From Zymomonas sp. (GTDB lineage: Bacteria; Pseudomonadota; Alphaproteobacteria; Sphingomonadales; Sphingomonadaceae), in contig NZ_JAIWON010000028.1 in the NCBI RefSeq assembly GCF_020216885.1, positions 1-11,694 on the forward strand: 11,694 nt of DNA, in the 5' to 3' direction. Made by a program: the position numbers and the translations under genes. Every line of letters begins with the position of its first letter. Within the stretch, counting starts at the first letter, position 1. The notes beneath the pieces are model-generated. The model was not told where the DNA came from. It saw only the letters and a list, made by a program, of their open reading frames with translations, and did no database searches. Of the stretch, positions 1-6,847 are shown in pieces.

Positions 1-1
1 G

Positions 2-421
2 ATTGCCAAAAGATCGCGCGGAACGCCCCGTATCGCCGGACGTTTGCTGCGTCGCGTGCGTGATTTTGCCGATGTGGCTGGCTCTAAAATAGTTGACCGC
101 TTTATTGCAGATGAGGCCTTGAATCGTCTGGAAGTTGATAAATTGGGGCTGGATTTGATGGATCGCCGTTATCTGATGATGATTGCCGATATTTATAAAG
201 GGGGGCCTGTCGGGCTGGATACCTTGGCCGCTGGTCTGTCCGAGCCGCGGGATACAGTTGAAGAGGTGATCGAACCTTATTTGATCCAGTTAGGATTGGT
301 GGCTCGCACGGCGCGCGGGCGGCAGTTAAATGGTCTGGCTTGGCGGCATTTGGGCTTAACTGACCCTAGAGAAGCAGAAGGAAAGCATTCTGAAATAAAA
401 AATCAGCCCGGATTATTATAA
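2..421 (+). CDS. ruvB: RuvB, Holliday junction branch-migration helicase (C-terminal 139 residues, 5' end outside window)
   Basis: RuvB is the AAA+ motor that, as hexamers with RuvA, drives branch migration of Holliday junctions in recombinational repair in the cytoplasm. Only the C-terminal part is present: the reading frame is open from base 2 and the start lies upstream. The first visible residues, [20 protein letters not shown], are the hallmark end of the AAA+ lid with the sensor-2 GTPR arginine. They are followed by the winged-helix DNA-binding domain, including [37 protein letters not shown] and the closing AWRHLGL. The Walker motifs are not in the window. A tail of about 17 residues after HLGL is polar and probably disordered. 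The gene lies upstream of ybgC-tol-pal on the same strand, a linkage common in alphaproteobacteria. The 184-base gap to the preferred ybgC start suggests the tol genes may have their own promoter. Confidence 0.95.
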   Translation: MAKRSRGTPRIAGRLLRRVRDFADVAGSKIVDRFIADEALNRLEVDKLGLDLMDRRYLMMIADIYKGGPVGLDTLAAGLSEPRDTVEEVIEPYLIQLGLVARTARGRQLNGLAWRHLGLTDPREAEGKHSEIKNQPGLL

Positions 422-512
422 AGATATATAAGATTTCATCGCTGGTTAAGGTTACTTTTCTTTTACAAGAGGCAGTTCTTTAAACGGATTAAAAAAGAAT
501 AGATATTTATAT

Positions 513-518
513 TATAAT
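513..518 (+). promoter_or_regulatory. Possible -10 hexamer for the ybgC-tol-pal cluster
   Basis: A perfect TATAAT lies in the AT-rich gap between ruvB and ybgC, about 90 bases before the preferred ybgC start. No good TTGACA-like -35 is found 16-18 bases upstream, so this is only a candidate. A perfect hexamer is not rare by chance in such AT-rich sequence. No ruvB terminator hairpin is visible, so read-through from ruvB is also possible. Confidence 0.25.
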
Positions 519-593
519 GACGGCTTAGAGCGTATTTTGATTTTTTCGTTAGATAGCTGAAGAAATACTCTCTTTAGTTTGGGTCTGTTCAAA

Positions 594-600
594 AAGGCGG
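594..600 (+). promoter_or_regulatory. Ribosome binding site that favours the ATG start of ybgC
   Basis: The purine-rich AAGGCGG ends 5 bases before the ATG at 606. The alternative in-frame TTG at 579 has only a weak purine run far upstream. This site is the main reason for choosing ATG 606 as the start. Confidence 0.5.
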
Positions 601-605
601 CTGCG

Positions 606-1106
606 ATGGAGACCGAGGAAAAGACAATATCGGAAGATACGCCTGTTCATCCAGTTGCAGATGGCCTTTTGGAGGGGCATGTCCATCACTTTCCCGTCAA
701 TATCTATTATGAAGATACTGACCTTTCGGGGCGAGTATATCACGCTAATTATTTACGTTTTACCGAGCGGGCGCGTTCCGATCTGGTGAAAATTTTGGGT
801 GTCAATCAGCGTCAAGCCTATCAGAACGGTGTTGGCATGTTCGTCATTCATCAACAGAAAATCCGTTACTGTCAGCCTGCATGGCTGGATGACCGACTAG
901 ATATACAAACCGAAATTATCCGCTTGCGGGCGGCAACACTTCAGCTACAGCAAAAAATTTTTCGGGGTGCAGAGCTTTTGACAGAAATAGAAAGCGAAGT
1001 CGCCTTTCTATCTGTCGATGGGCGGCCTTGTCGAATACCGACAGATTGGCGGTCTTTATTTGAAGCGCTGTGCTCTCCCGCATTGAATCGGGTTGAAAGG
1101 AAGTAA
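606..1106 (+). CDS. ybgC: YbgC-family acyl-CoA thioesterase of the Tol-Pal cluster
   Basis: This is a cytoplasmic 4-hydroxybenzoyl-CoA-type hotdog-fold thioesterase, the family usually encoded first in tol-pal operons. Family members hydrolyse acyl-CoA or interact with acyl carrier protein and phospholipid synthesis; the physiological substrate is not settled. Numbered from ATG 606 (166 residues), the motif YYEDTDLSGRVYHANYLRF spans residues 34-52. D39 aligns with the catalytic Asp18 of E. coli YbgC, and H46 lies in the conserved YHANY turn. ERARSDLV follows, then a typical hotdog sheet to the end. About 20 residues precede the motif beyond what E. coli has. The frame is also open from a TTG at 579, which would add nine residues (MGLFKKAAA), but ATG 606 has the better ribosome site. 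The stop lies 7 bases before tolQ, so the two genes are almost certainly co-transcribed. Confidence 0.92.
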   Translation: METEEKTISEDTPVHPVADGLLEGHVHHFPVNIYYEDTDLSGRVYHANYLRFTERARSDLVKILGVNQRQAYQNGVGMFVIHQQKIRYCQPAWLDDRLDIQTEIIRLRAATLQLQQKIFRGAELLTEIESEVAFLSVDGRPCRIPTDWRSLFEALCSPALNRVERK

Positions 1107-1113
1107 TTAAAAG

Positions 1114-1824
1114 ATGCCTTCTTTGGAAATGTCCGGCAATGCCGATTTGGCGAGTTCTGTTCTATCGCCGGTGACGTTATTTCTTCATGCCGATATGGTT
1201 GGCCGTTTGGTCATGATATTGTTGCTTTGCGCCAGTATAGGCAGTTGGGCGCTTATTTTCGGGCAGTTTTTCCGTTCCTCTGCTGCTAATCGGGCAAGCC
1301 GTAATTTTGAAAAAGCCTATAGCAAAGCCGAATCAATGGGTGAGCTGGAGCGCTTTTATGATCGCTATTTCGGTAGCAATGATCCTTCCGCCCGTATTTT
1401 TCTGGCTGGGATGCAGACCGCAAAATCGGCTGGAAAAGTCATTGACCATGAAGGGGAGCGTGATCGCCTTTCTTTATCCCTTGAGGATGCTGTTGCGGCA
1501 GCAGTTGAGGATATGTCTTCCCCGTTGAGTAGTCTTGCAACGATTGGATCTGTTTCTCCCTTTGTTGGTTTATTCGGAACGGTTTGGGGCATTATGCATA
1601 GTTTTAGCCAGATTGCCGCAGGCGGAAATACCGCTATGGCGATTGTGGGCCCCGGTATTGCCGAAGCACTCTTTTCAACGGCCTTGGGTCTATTCGCGGC
1701 TATTCCGGCGAGTATCGCCTATAACCGGATGTCGCATACCATTGGGCGTTTTGAATCACGCCTGACCCGTTTTTCTGACCGTATCTATATCACCTTAAGC
1801 CGCGCCATGGACGCTCGTCACTGA
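1114..1824 (+). CDS. tolQ: TolQ, inner-membrane proton-channel subunit of the Tol-Pal system
   Basis: TolQ belongs to the ExbB/TolQ/MotA family and forms the pentameric inner-membrane stator that, with TolR, uses proton-motive force to energise TolA. The 236-residue length is normal. Three membrane segments are visible: about 29-53 (VGRLVMILLLCASIGSWALI), about 140-165 and about 174-200. A large cytoplasmic loop lies between the first two. The signature LATIGSVSPFVGLFGTVWGI is at residues 141-160, and GPGIAEALFSTALGLFAAIP is at 179-198. T156 (GTVWG) and T189 (STALG) match the conserved threonines thought to line the proton path. The ATG at 1114 has an AGGAAG ribosome site 10 bases upstream. 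Its stop codon overlaps the tolR start (ATGA), indicating translational coupling. ExbB was considered, but the neighbours and sequence fit TolQ. Confidence 0.97.
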   Translation: MPSLEMSGNADLASSVLSPVTLFLHADMVGRLVMILLLCASIGSWALIFGQFFRSSAANRASRNFEKAYSKAESMGELERFYDRYFGSNDPSARIFLAGMQTAKSAGKVIDHEGERDRLSLSLEDAVAAAVEDMSSPLSSLATIGSVSPFVGLFGTVWGIMHSFSQIAAGGNTAMAIVGPGIAEALFSTALGLFAAIPASIAYNRMSHTIGRFESRLTRFSDRIYITLSRAMDARH

Positions 1825-2351
1825 TGAGCGCAGTTTCGGCAAGAAAAAGGCGCGGTGCCAAAAGACGGCCTTTAATGGCAGAAATTAACGTCACACCTTT
1901 GGTTGATGTGATGTTGGTTCTGTTGATTATCTTTATGGTGACAGCGCCTTTGATGGTGACAGGGGTAGCCGTCAATTTGCCGGATAGTCGTGCCAAGGCT
2001 TTGGAATCCAAGGAAAAGCCAGTCACTATTACGATTGAAGCGGATGGCAGTATTCATATTGATGACGATGTTGTCGATATGGCTGAATTGCCTGCCCGTT
2101 TGCAGGCTATCCATGAAGCGAATTTGGCAAAGCATGAGCAGGTATCGGGCGAAGGTGACCCCGATGCTCCTGCTGTTGTCAGTGAGCAGCCGATTTATCT
2201 GAAAGCCGATCGAGTTTTAAATTACGGTCGAGTGATGCAGGTAATGGGTGAGTTGGATCATGCCGGTTTGAAAAAAGTCGCTTTGGTAACAACTGGTTCC
2301 TCGGGAAATTCTGCGGCAAGCAAAGAATCCTCGAATGATGAAGGAAGGTAA
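1824..2351 (+). CDS. tolR: TolR, inner-membrane proton-channel partner of TolQ
   Basis: TolR is the ExbD/TolR-family subunit whose single membrane helix sits inside the TolQ pentamer and whose periplasmic domain contacts peptidoglycan and TolA. The 175-residue protein begins with a basic cytoplasmic tail (RKRRGAKRRPLMAEINVTPL). A membrane helix at about 28-48 follows (DVMLVLLIIFMVTAPLMVTG). D28 in PLVDVMLV is the conserved protonatable aspartate, equivalent to D23 of E. coli TolR. The periplasmic domain contains VTITIEADGSIHIDD and the conserved PIYLKADRVLNYGRVMQVM near residues 124-142. The last 17 or so residues are Ser/Asn-rich and look flexible. The start codon shares bases with the tolQ stop, and the stop lies 6 bases before tolA. 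Confidence 0.96.
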   Translation: MSAVSARKRRGAKRRPLMAEINVTPLVDVMLVLLIIFMVTAPLMVTGVAVNLPDSRAKALESKEKPVTITIEADGSIHIDDDVVDMAELPARLQAIHEANLAKHEQVSGEGDPDAPAVVSEQPIYLKADRVLNYGRVMQVMGELDHAGLKKVALVTTGSSGNSAASKESSNDEGR

Positions 2352-2357
2352 GTCATT

Positions 2358-3440
2358 GTGATGACCTCCCGATCAGCGATGAGGCGCGGCTTTTTTATCG
2401 CGGTGGCCGGTCATATTCTGCTTCTGCTGTTTTTTTTGATCCGCTTTTCCTTGCAGGATAAGCGCCAAAGCCAGCCGGTTGATACGATAGAAGTGACCTT
2501 TGCCCATGGAGTCGGGATACATTCTTCTTCCCCTGAAGCCTCTTCTGAAGCCGCAAGGGCGACGACCGCGCCGAAGATAGGGGAAGAAAAAGAGGCAGCT
2601 CCCGCGCCGAAAAAAGAAACGCCCAAAGAAGCGGATAGCCAGCCTAAGCCTCAAACCCAAAATTCGGCGAAAACCGAACCAAAGCTAGAGAACAAGCCTG
2701 TGGCAAAGCCGCAACCGCAACCCAGAACCAAGCCGGTTGAAATGCCAAAGCCTGCGCCTGTGGCAAAGCCAGAACCCCAGCCTAAAGAAGCGGCAGTAGC
2801 CCCGCCTCAAAAAGCAAAAGTAACCGCGCCTGAAAAGCCACAGCCAAAAGCGGAAAGTAAAACGCCCAGCAAGCCGCATAATGACGTCAAGAATTTGATG
2901 GAGTCTTTTTCTAAATCTCAGGTTAATGTTTCTGATCATAAGGCGGGCAGCAACATTGAGAGTAATAAAGGAAAAGAAAAGAATAACGCATCGGATAGCG
3001 GGAAAAGTAAAAGCGACAATAGTCGTAATAGCGGTTCCCGATTGGGTAATGATTTTTTGAAGGGTATTCTTGGGGGAATGGGGACTTCTTCGAAACCGCA
3101 AGGATCTTCAATTTCGGGCCCTGCCTTGAATGGTTTGGGCGCTGCGATCAAACGTCAGGTTCAGCCTTGCTATGATCTTGGAGCATTAGGGGGCACGGAT
3201 GCGATGCGGATTATTACCGTTTTGCGGTTACGCTTTAATCCTGATGGTTCGGTAAATGGTGTACCTGAAATGATCGAGCAAACCGGATTGACTTCGGACA
3301 ATCGTTCTTATGCCCGTCAAATGGCTGAAATCAGCCGCCGTGCTGTTTTGCGTTGTGCTCCGCTGCATTTGCCTGCTGAACTGTATAAAGGTGGGTGGGA
3401 TGAAATTGATATTGGCTTCATTCCGGCGCAGATGCATTGA
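2358..3440 (+). CDS. tolA: TolA, periplasm-spanning linker of the Tol-Pal system
   Basis: TolA is anchored in the inner membrane by TolQR, spans the periplasm, and transmits force to TolB and Pal through its C-terminal domain. The three-part layout is clear. Residues 12-30 form a membrane helix (FFIAVAGHILLLLFFLIRF) with a histidine (H19) in the region where TolA and TonB carry a functional histidine. Residues about 60-180 are rich in Pro, Lys, Ala, Glu and Gln. Residues about 185-235 are rich in Ser, Asn, Lys and Gly. Residues about 250-360 form the TolA domain III, with FNPDGSVNG and two cysteines (C271, C333) placed to form the disulfide known in this domain. The linker is proline-rich rather than the alanine-rich helix of E. 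coli TolA, as is usual in alphaproteobacteria. The GTG at 2358 is 9 bases after AAGGAAGG; the next codon, ATG 2361, is an alternative start. Confidence 0.93.
   Translation: MMTSRSAMRRGFFIAVAGHILLLLFFLIRFSLQDKRQSQPVDTIEVTFAHGVGIHSSSPEASSEAARATTAPKIGEEKEAAPAPKKETPKEADSQPKPQTQNSAKTEPKLENKPVAKPQPQPRTKPVEMPKPAPVAKPEPQPKEAAVAPPQKAKVTAPEKPQPKAESKTPSKPHNDVKNLMESFSKSQVNVSDHKAGSNIESNKGKEKNNASDSGKSKSDNSRNSGSRLGNDFLKGILGGMGTSSKPQGSSISGPALNGLGAAIKRQVQPCYDLGALGGTDAMRIITVLRLRFNPDGSVNGVPEMIEQTGLTSDNRSYARQMAEISRRAVLRCAPLHLPAELYKGGWDEIDIGFIPAQMH
2696..2770 (+). repeat. 15-base direct repeat within the tolA linker
   Basis: The sequence GCCTGTGGCAAAGCC occurs exactly at 2696-2710 and again at 2756-2770, a period of 60 bases (20 codons), in frame. 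Each copy encodes PVAKP. It probably reflects duplication or slippage in the low-complexity linker and offers a route to length change. Confidence 0.7.
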
Positions 3441-3492
3441 GATTATAAGAAATAACGTCGCCTGTGTAGGCTTCGAAATGAAGGATTGTTGA

Positions 3493-4869
3493 ATGAGCAG
3501 CGTAATCAGAAAATGGGCCTTAACGGCTTTGATGGCGGTAAGCAGCACGGCTTTGTTCGCGCAAAATCCGGCGGCTAGTGGTCAAGCCGCTAATCAGGGT
3601 GATAATCGCCGCATCTTGCGGGTCGATATTACAGGCGGCATTTCCCAGCCGATGCCGATTGCGGTGCCAGTGATGCCGACTCCGAGTTCGGTTGAAACCT
3701 TGGCCGGAACGACGGCTGTATTAGGCCGGCAGGTCGCTTCGGTTATTTCCAATGACCTGAAATCCAGTGGCCTTTTTACGCCATCGCAGCAGGCCTCCTT
3801 GCATAATGTATCTTTTCCTGAAGTAACTGCCCCGCAATATAGCTATTGGTTGTCGAGTGGTGCGCAGGCCTTGGTTCAGGGGTTCGTTCAGGCCAATGGC
3901 GATGGCACTTTGACAGTAGGCTGTTATTTATATGACGTTTTTGCATCGCAAGAAATGTTGCATAAAGGCTTTGTCGTGAAACCGGCCGACTGGCGGCGGG
4001 CAGCGCATAAATGTGCTGATGCGGTCTATACCCGTTTGACAGGTGAAGGCCCCTATTTTGACAGCCGCATCGTTTATATTTCTGAAACGGGCCCGAAAAA
4101 TCATCGTTTGAAGCGTTTGGCGATCATGGATCAGGACGGTGCCAATCATCGTTTCTTGACGAATGGTCAGTCGATGGTTTTGACCCCGCGTTTTGCGCCG
4201 AACCAGCAGACCGTTACCTATCTTTCCTATGTCGGTAATTCTCCGCGCATTTATGTCTATACTTTAGGCTCTGGTCATGTCCGTTTGGTGGTGAATAAGC
4301 TGAATACGACCTTTGCCCCGCGCTTTTCACCGGATGGAAAAACGATTGTTTTCTCTATGTCGGTTGCAGGGAATACCGATATTTACAAGGTTCCAGTTTC
4401 CGGTGGGCAGGCAACCCGTCTGACCACTTCGCCCGGTATTGATACGGCACCGAGTTTCTCACCCGATGGCTCTAAAATCGTCTTTGAAAGTGATCGGTCA
4501 GGTAGTCAGCAGATTTATAGTATGAATGCTGATGGATCTAATCAGAACCGGATCAGTTTTGGTAGTGGACGTTATGCAACGCCTGTATGGAGCCCACGCG
4601 GTGATCTGATCGCCTTTACCAAATTGGGAGGGGGATTCCATGTTGGTGTGATGAAAACCGATGGTTCGGGTGAACAAATTCTGACCAATGGTTGGCAGGA
4701 TGAAGGCCCAAGCTGGTCACCGAATGGACGAGTCATTGCCTTCTTTAGAACAGCGCGTAATTCTGGTCATACGGAATTATGGTCGGTTGATCTGACGGGG
4801 GTTAATGAACGGCATATTCCAACGCCTTTGGACGGTTCTGATCCGTCTTGGGGGCCGTTATTGCCGTAA
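3493..4869 (+). CDS. tolB: TolB, periplasmic beta-propeller protein of the Tol-Pal system
   Basis: TolB is a soluble periplasmic protein that binds Pal through its six-bladed propeller and TolA through its N-terminus, switching Pal between bound and peptidoglycan-attached states. The 458-residue length is usual for alphaproteobacteria. Residues 1-23 form a signal peptide (MSSVIRKWALTALMAVSSTA, then LFA before QNPA). Residues about 40-170 are the N-terminal alpha/beta domain (RILRVDITGG, GLFTPSQQASL, DWRRAAHKCADAVYTRLTGE). The propeller follows, with repeats such as PRFAPNQQTVTYLSY, APRFSPDGKTIVFS, APSFSPDGSKIVFESDRSGS, TPVWSPRGDLIAFTK and GPSWSPNGRVIAFFR, closing with SDPSWGPLLP. The ATG at 3493 has an AAGG ribosome site 8 bases upstream. 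The gene follows tolA by 52 bases and precedes pal by 126 bases. Confidence 0.97.
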   Translation: MSSVIRKWALTALMAVSSTALFAQNPAASGQAANQGDNRRILRVDITGGISQPMPIAVPVMPTPSSVETLAGTTAVLGRQVASVISNDLKSSGLFTPSQQASLHNVSFPEVTAPQYSYWLSSGAQALVQGFVQANGDGTLTVGCYLYDVFASQEMLHKGFVVKPADWRRAAHKCADAVYTRLTGEGPYFDSRIVYISETGPKNHRLKRLAIMDQDGANHRFLTNGQSMVLTPRFAPNQQTVTYLSYVGNSPRIYVYTLGSGHVRLVVNKLNTTFAPRFSPDGKTIVFSMSVAGNTDIYKVPVSGGQATRLTTSPGIDTAPSFSPDGSKIVFESDRSGSQQIYSMNADGSNQNRISFGSGRYATPVWSPRGDLIAFTKLGGGFHVGVMKTDGSGEQILTNGWQDEGPSWSPNGRVIAFFRTARNSGHTELWSVDLTGVNERHIPTPLDGSDPSWGPLLP

Positions 4870-4985
4870 TTTCTTTATTATTTCGATAAATTGTAAGATA
4901 ATATCCGAGTTGTTCAAGTGATTCGGTGATTATTACTTTCGATATTATTGCTTTTTTCACAGGATGGCAGACATTTTTTGCCGAT

Positions 4986-4989
4986 GAGG
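4986..4989 (+). promoter_or_regulatory. Ribosome binding site that fixes the pal start
   Basis: GAGG lies 6 bases before ATG 4996. The longer frame beginning at 4948 would place 16 polar residues before the lipoprotein signal peptide, which would spoil it, so 4996 is the likely start. Confidence 0.6.
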
Positions 4990-4995
4990 TTAATA

Positions 4996-5526
4996 ATGAC
5001 TAAAAGTAAATTAACAATAAGTCTGTTTGCTGGTCTCGTAGCCCTGACTGCCTGCTCCAGTCACCAGTCTAAAACGGCAAGTTTGCCACCGGCACCGACA
5101 ACCAAAGCACCAGCCCCGACTTCAAACGGTAATGCTGATGTCGGCGCGGTTCGCGACACTGTGGTCCCCGGCTCTCACGCTGATTTCTTGCGTCAGGTCG
5201 GCACTGACATGGTGCATTTTGCCCTGAATAGCCATGATCTTGACAGCGAAGCCAAAGCTATTTTGGATCGCGAAATCCAGTGGTTCAAAAAATACCCCAG
5301 CACCCGCGTTACCATCGAAGGTCACTGTGACGAACGCGGCACCCGTGAATATAATATCGCCTTGGGTGAGAAGCGCGCTGATGCCGTTCGTGACTATTTG
5401 GCCAAAGCCGGTGTCGCTAATTCAATCAATGTCATCAGCTATGGTAAAGAACGGCCATTGGCGATGGGATCGGATGAAGAATCTTGGGCGCAGAATCGTC
5501 GTGCTGTGACGGTTACGCCGAATTGA
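4996..5526 (+). CDS. pal: Pal, peptidoglycan-associated outer-membrane lipoprotein
   Basis: Pal is anchored by lipid to the inner leaflet of the outer membrane, and its OmpA-like domain binds peptidoglycan or TolB. From ATG 4996 it is 176 residues. The signal peptide is MTKSKLTISLFAGLVALTAC with lipobox LTAC, so Cys20 would be lipidated and become the mature N-terminus. A Pro/Thr/Ala-rich tether (about 21-50) follows. The OmpA C-terminal domain starts at about residue 70 (VHFALNSHDLDSEAK). It contains the diaminopimelate-binding signature TIEGHCDERGTREYNIALGE followed by RAD, with the Asp and Arg typical of peptidoglycan binding, and ends with SYGKERP and QNRRAVTV. The frame is open back to 4948, but that extension is unlikely to be translated. 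It is the last gene of the tol cluster and is followed by a strong terminator. Confidence 0.97.
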   Translation: MTKSKLTISLFAGLVALTACSSHQSKTASLPPAPTTKAPAPTSNGNADVGAVRDTVVPGSHADFLRQVGTDMVHFALNSHDLDSEAKAILDREIQWFKKYPSTRVTIEGHCDERGTREYNIALGEKRADAVRDYLAKAGVANSINVISYGKERPLAMGSDEESWAQNRRAVTVTPN

Positions 5527-5563
5527 TCGGTTATTTTGCCTTAAAAATTTATGCGTAAGTAAG

Positions 5564-5600
5564 AAGAAGGCCAGCTTGGATAAAGCTGGCCTTCTTTTTT
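5564..5600 (+). terminator. Intrinsic terminator after pal
   Basis: A perfect 14-base-pair stem (5564-5577 with 5583-5596, AAGAAGGCCAGCTT and its complement) with a 5-base loop GGATA runs into a stretch of T ending at 5600. It lies 38 bases after the pal stop. The left arm begins AAGAAG, so a shorter T-rich tail also exists on the - strand. It could therefore also stop transcripts from the convergent glpQ gene. Confidence 0.93.
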
Positions 5601-5670
5601 GCGTGTCGGCGGGTTTTGACGGCAGAGATTTGTTTTTTTCTTGGGATTTAAGTCACCCATGGATTTGTCT

Positions 5671-5694
5671 TATGGGCAACAGATGTTGCCCGTA
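5671..5694 (-). other. Small hairpin just beyond the glpQ stop codon
   Basis: GGGCAAC (5674-5680) pairs perfectly with GTTGCCC (5685-5691) around the 4-base loop AGAT. Three further pairs, one of them G-U, extend the stem to 5671-5694. It starts about 9 bases past the glpQ stop on the - strand. There is no T run after it on that strand, so it is not a standard intrinsic terminator. It might protect the 3' end or help termination together with the pal hairpin. Confidence 0.45.
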
Positions 5695-5702
5695 AAAGGG
5701 TG

Positions 5703-6830
5703 TTACATTTCTGTAATAGCTAAACGACCGATAGCCGGATCATCCGTGAAAAAACCATCTAACCCCATGCTTAAATAGCGTCTGATTTCGGCAATTGAGC
5801 CTTGGATGTTACGGCTGCTGTCGCCTTCTTGATTGCGTAATTGCCGAGGCAAAAAGATATTTTCCGGTCGGCAAGTATAGCTATGCACTAACAGTCCGGC
5901 TTCATGCGCATCTTGTATAAGGTTGGTTGGTTGTAGCCATTGCCCCGTATTGTCTTTGGGAATGAGATATTCATTAGCGGGCCCAATGGCATCAGCGTAG
6001 CGGCATATGTCCCGCAAGCCCTCTTTGGATATCAGATTTCTGTAGGTTGTTTTGCCGCCCGATGCCAGAATATCGGCTGGTGGCACGTCAGGATCGCCAA
6101 GTAGAAACATGAGTTTCCAGTTGGGGTGATTTTGTCCTATCTTTTGATGGAGATAACGGAGGGCTGTTGGTTCAAATGACTGGATTTCGATATTGGCCTG
6201 ACGAGTATATTGGTGGCGATCGAGTATGTCTAACAGCTTATCTTCAGAGGGAAGCCCTAGTTTTCTGAAATGGGTTGGATGTTTGATTTCAGGAATAAGA
6301 CCGATATTTTTTCCGTAGGCGGTTGAGGCAGCCGCGACAAAGTCGATGATTTCTTCTAAAGACGGAATTTCAAACCAGCCATTATAGCGACTGTTAAAAG
6401 GTCTGATTTTGGGAAGCCGTTCGCAGGCACGAAGCTGTTTGATTTCGGCAAGCGTGAAATCGCTTGTAAACCAGCCTTCCTGTTCTTGGCCGTCAATGGT
6501 CATTACCCGTCGCCGCTTGGCAAATTCGGGATGCTGGGCAACGTCAGTGGTATCGGTGATATTGCTTTCGTGACGGGCAATAAGTTTACCATCTTTAGTT
6601 GGCACCAGATCCGGCTCGATATAATCAGCACCATCGATAATAGCTTTGCCATAGGCGGCTAATGTATGTTCTGGCCGTAGGGCAGAGGCTCCCCGATGTG
6701 CAAAAATTAGAGGACGGGTGGGAAAAGCCAAGCTGGGAGCTGCAAGAAGATCTGTGCCTTTTAAGAGGCTAATGCTGCTAAGAAGAGCGCCTGTCCTTTG
6801 TAGAAAATGGCGGCGATTGAAGCGGGTCAT
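5703..6830 (-). CDS. glpQ: GlpQ-type periplasmic glycerophosphodiester phosphodiesterase
   Basis: This enzyme hydrolyses glycerophosphodiesters, the deacylated phospholipid headgroups, to sn-glycerol 3-phosphate and an alcohol. The GDPD TIM-barrel motifs are plain: AHRGAS with H45-R46 and PEHT, YIEPDLVPTKDGKL with E72 and D74, H87 in ARHE, and LIPEIKHP with E181 and K183. These match the metal-binding and catalytic positions of GlpQ. The 375-residue length and the insert between H87 and IPEIK fit the long periplasmic GlpQ group rather than short cytoplasmic UgpQ. The N-terminus NRRHFLQRTG followed by a hydrophobic stretch resembles a Tat signal, with cleavage near LAAPSLA. ATG at 6830 has GAGG 8 bases before it. 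It starts 17 bases after the receptor gene upstream, so the two are very likely one transcript. The exact substrate is inferred from family only. Confidence 0.92.
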   Translation of the reverse strand: MTRFNRRHFLQRTGALLSSISLLKGTDLLAAPSLAFPTRPLIFAHRGASALRPEHTLAAYGKAIIDGADYIEPDLVPTKDGKLIARHESNITDTTDVAQHPEFAKRRRVMTIDGQEQEGWFTSDFTLAEIKQLRACERLPKIRPFNSRYNGWFEIPSLEEIIDFVAAASTAYGKNIGLIPEIKHPTHFRKLGLPSEDKLLDILDRHQYTRQANIEIQSFEPTALRYLHQKIGQNHPNWKLMFLLGDPDVPPADILASGGKTTYRNLISKEGLRDICRYADAIGPANEYLIPKDNTGQWLQPTNLIQDAHEAGLLVHSYTCRPENIFLPRQLRNQEGDSSRNIQGSIAEIRRYLSMGLDGFFTDDPAIGRLAITEM

Positions 6831-6847
6831 AACAAAAGCCTCGAAAA

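Noticed and set aside
476..499. Inverted repeat TTCTTT/AAAGAA between ruvB and ybgC
   Set aside because: Six A/T-rich pairs with a 12-base loop and no T run; expected by chance and not a ruvB terminator.
2685..3101. 138-codon - strand frame inside tolA
   Set aside because: It is the antisense of the low-complexity tolA linker, giving an Arg/Phe/Leu-rich sequence with no domain.
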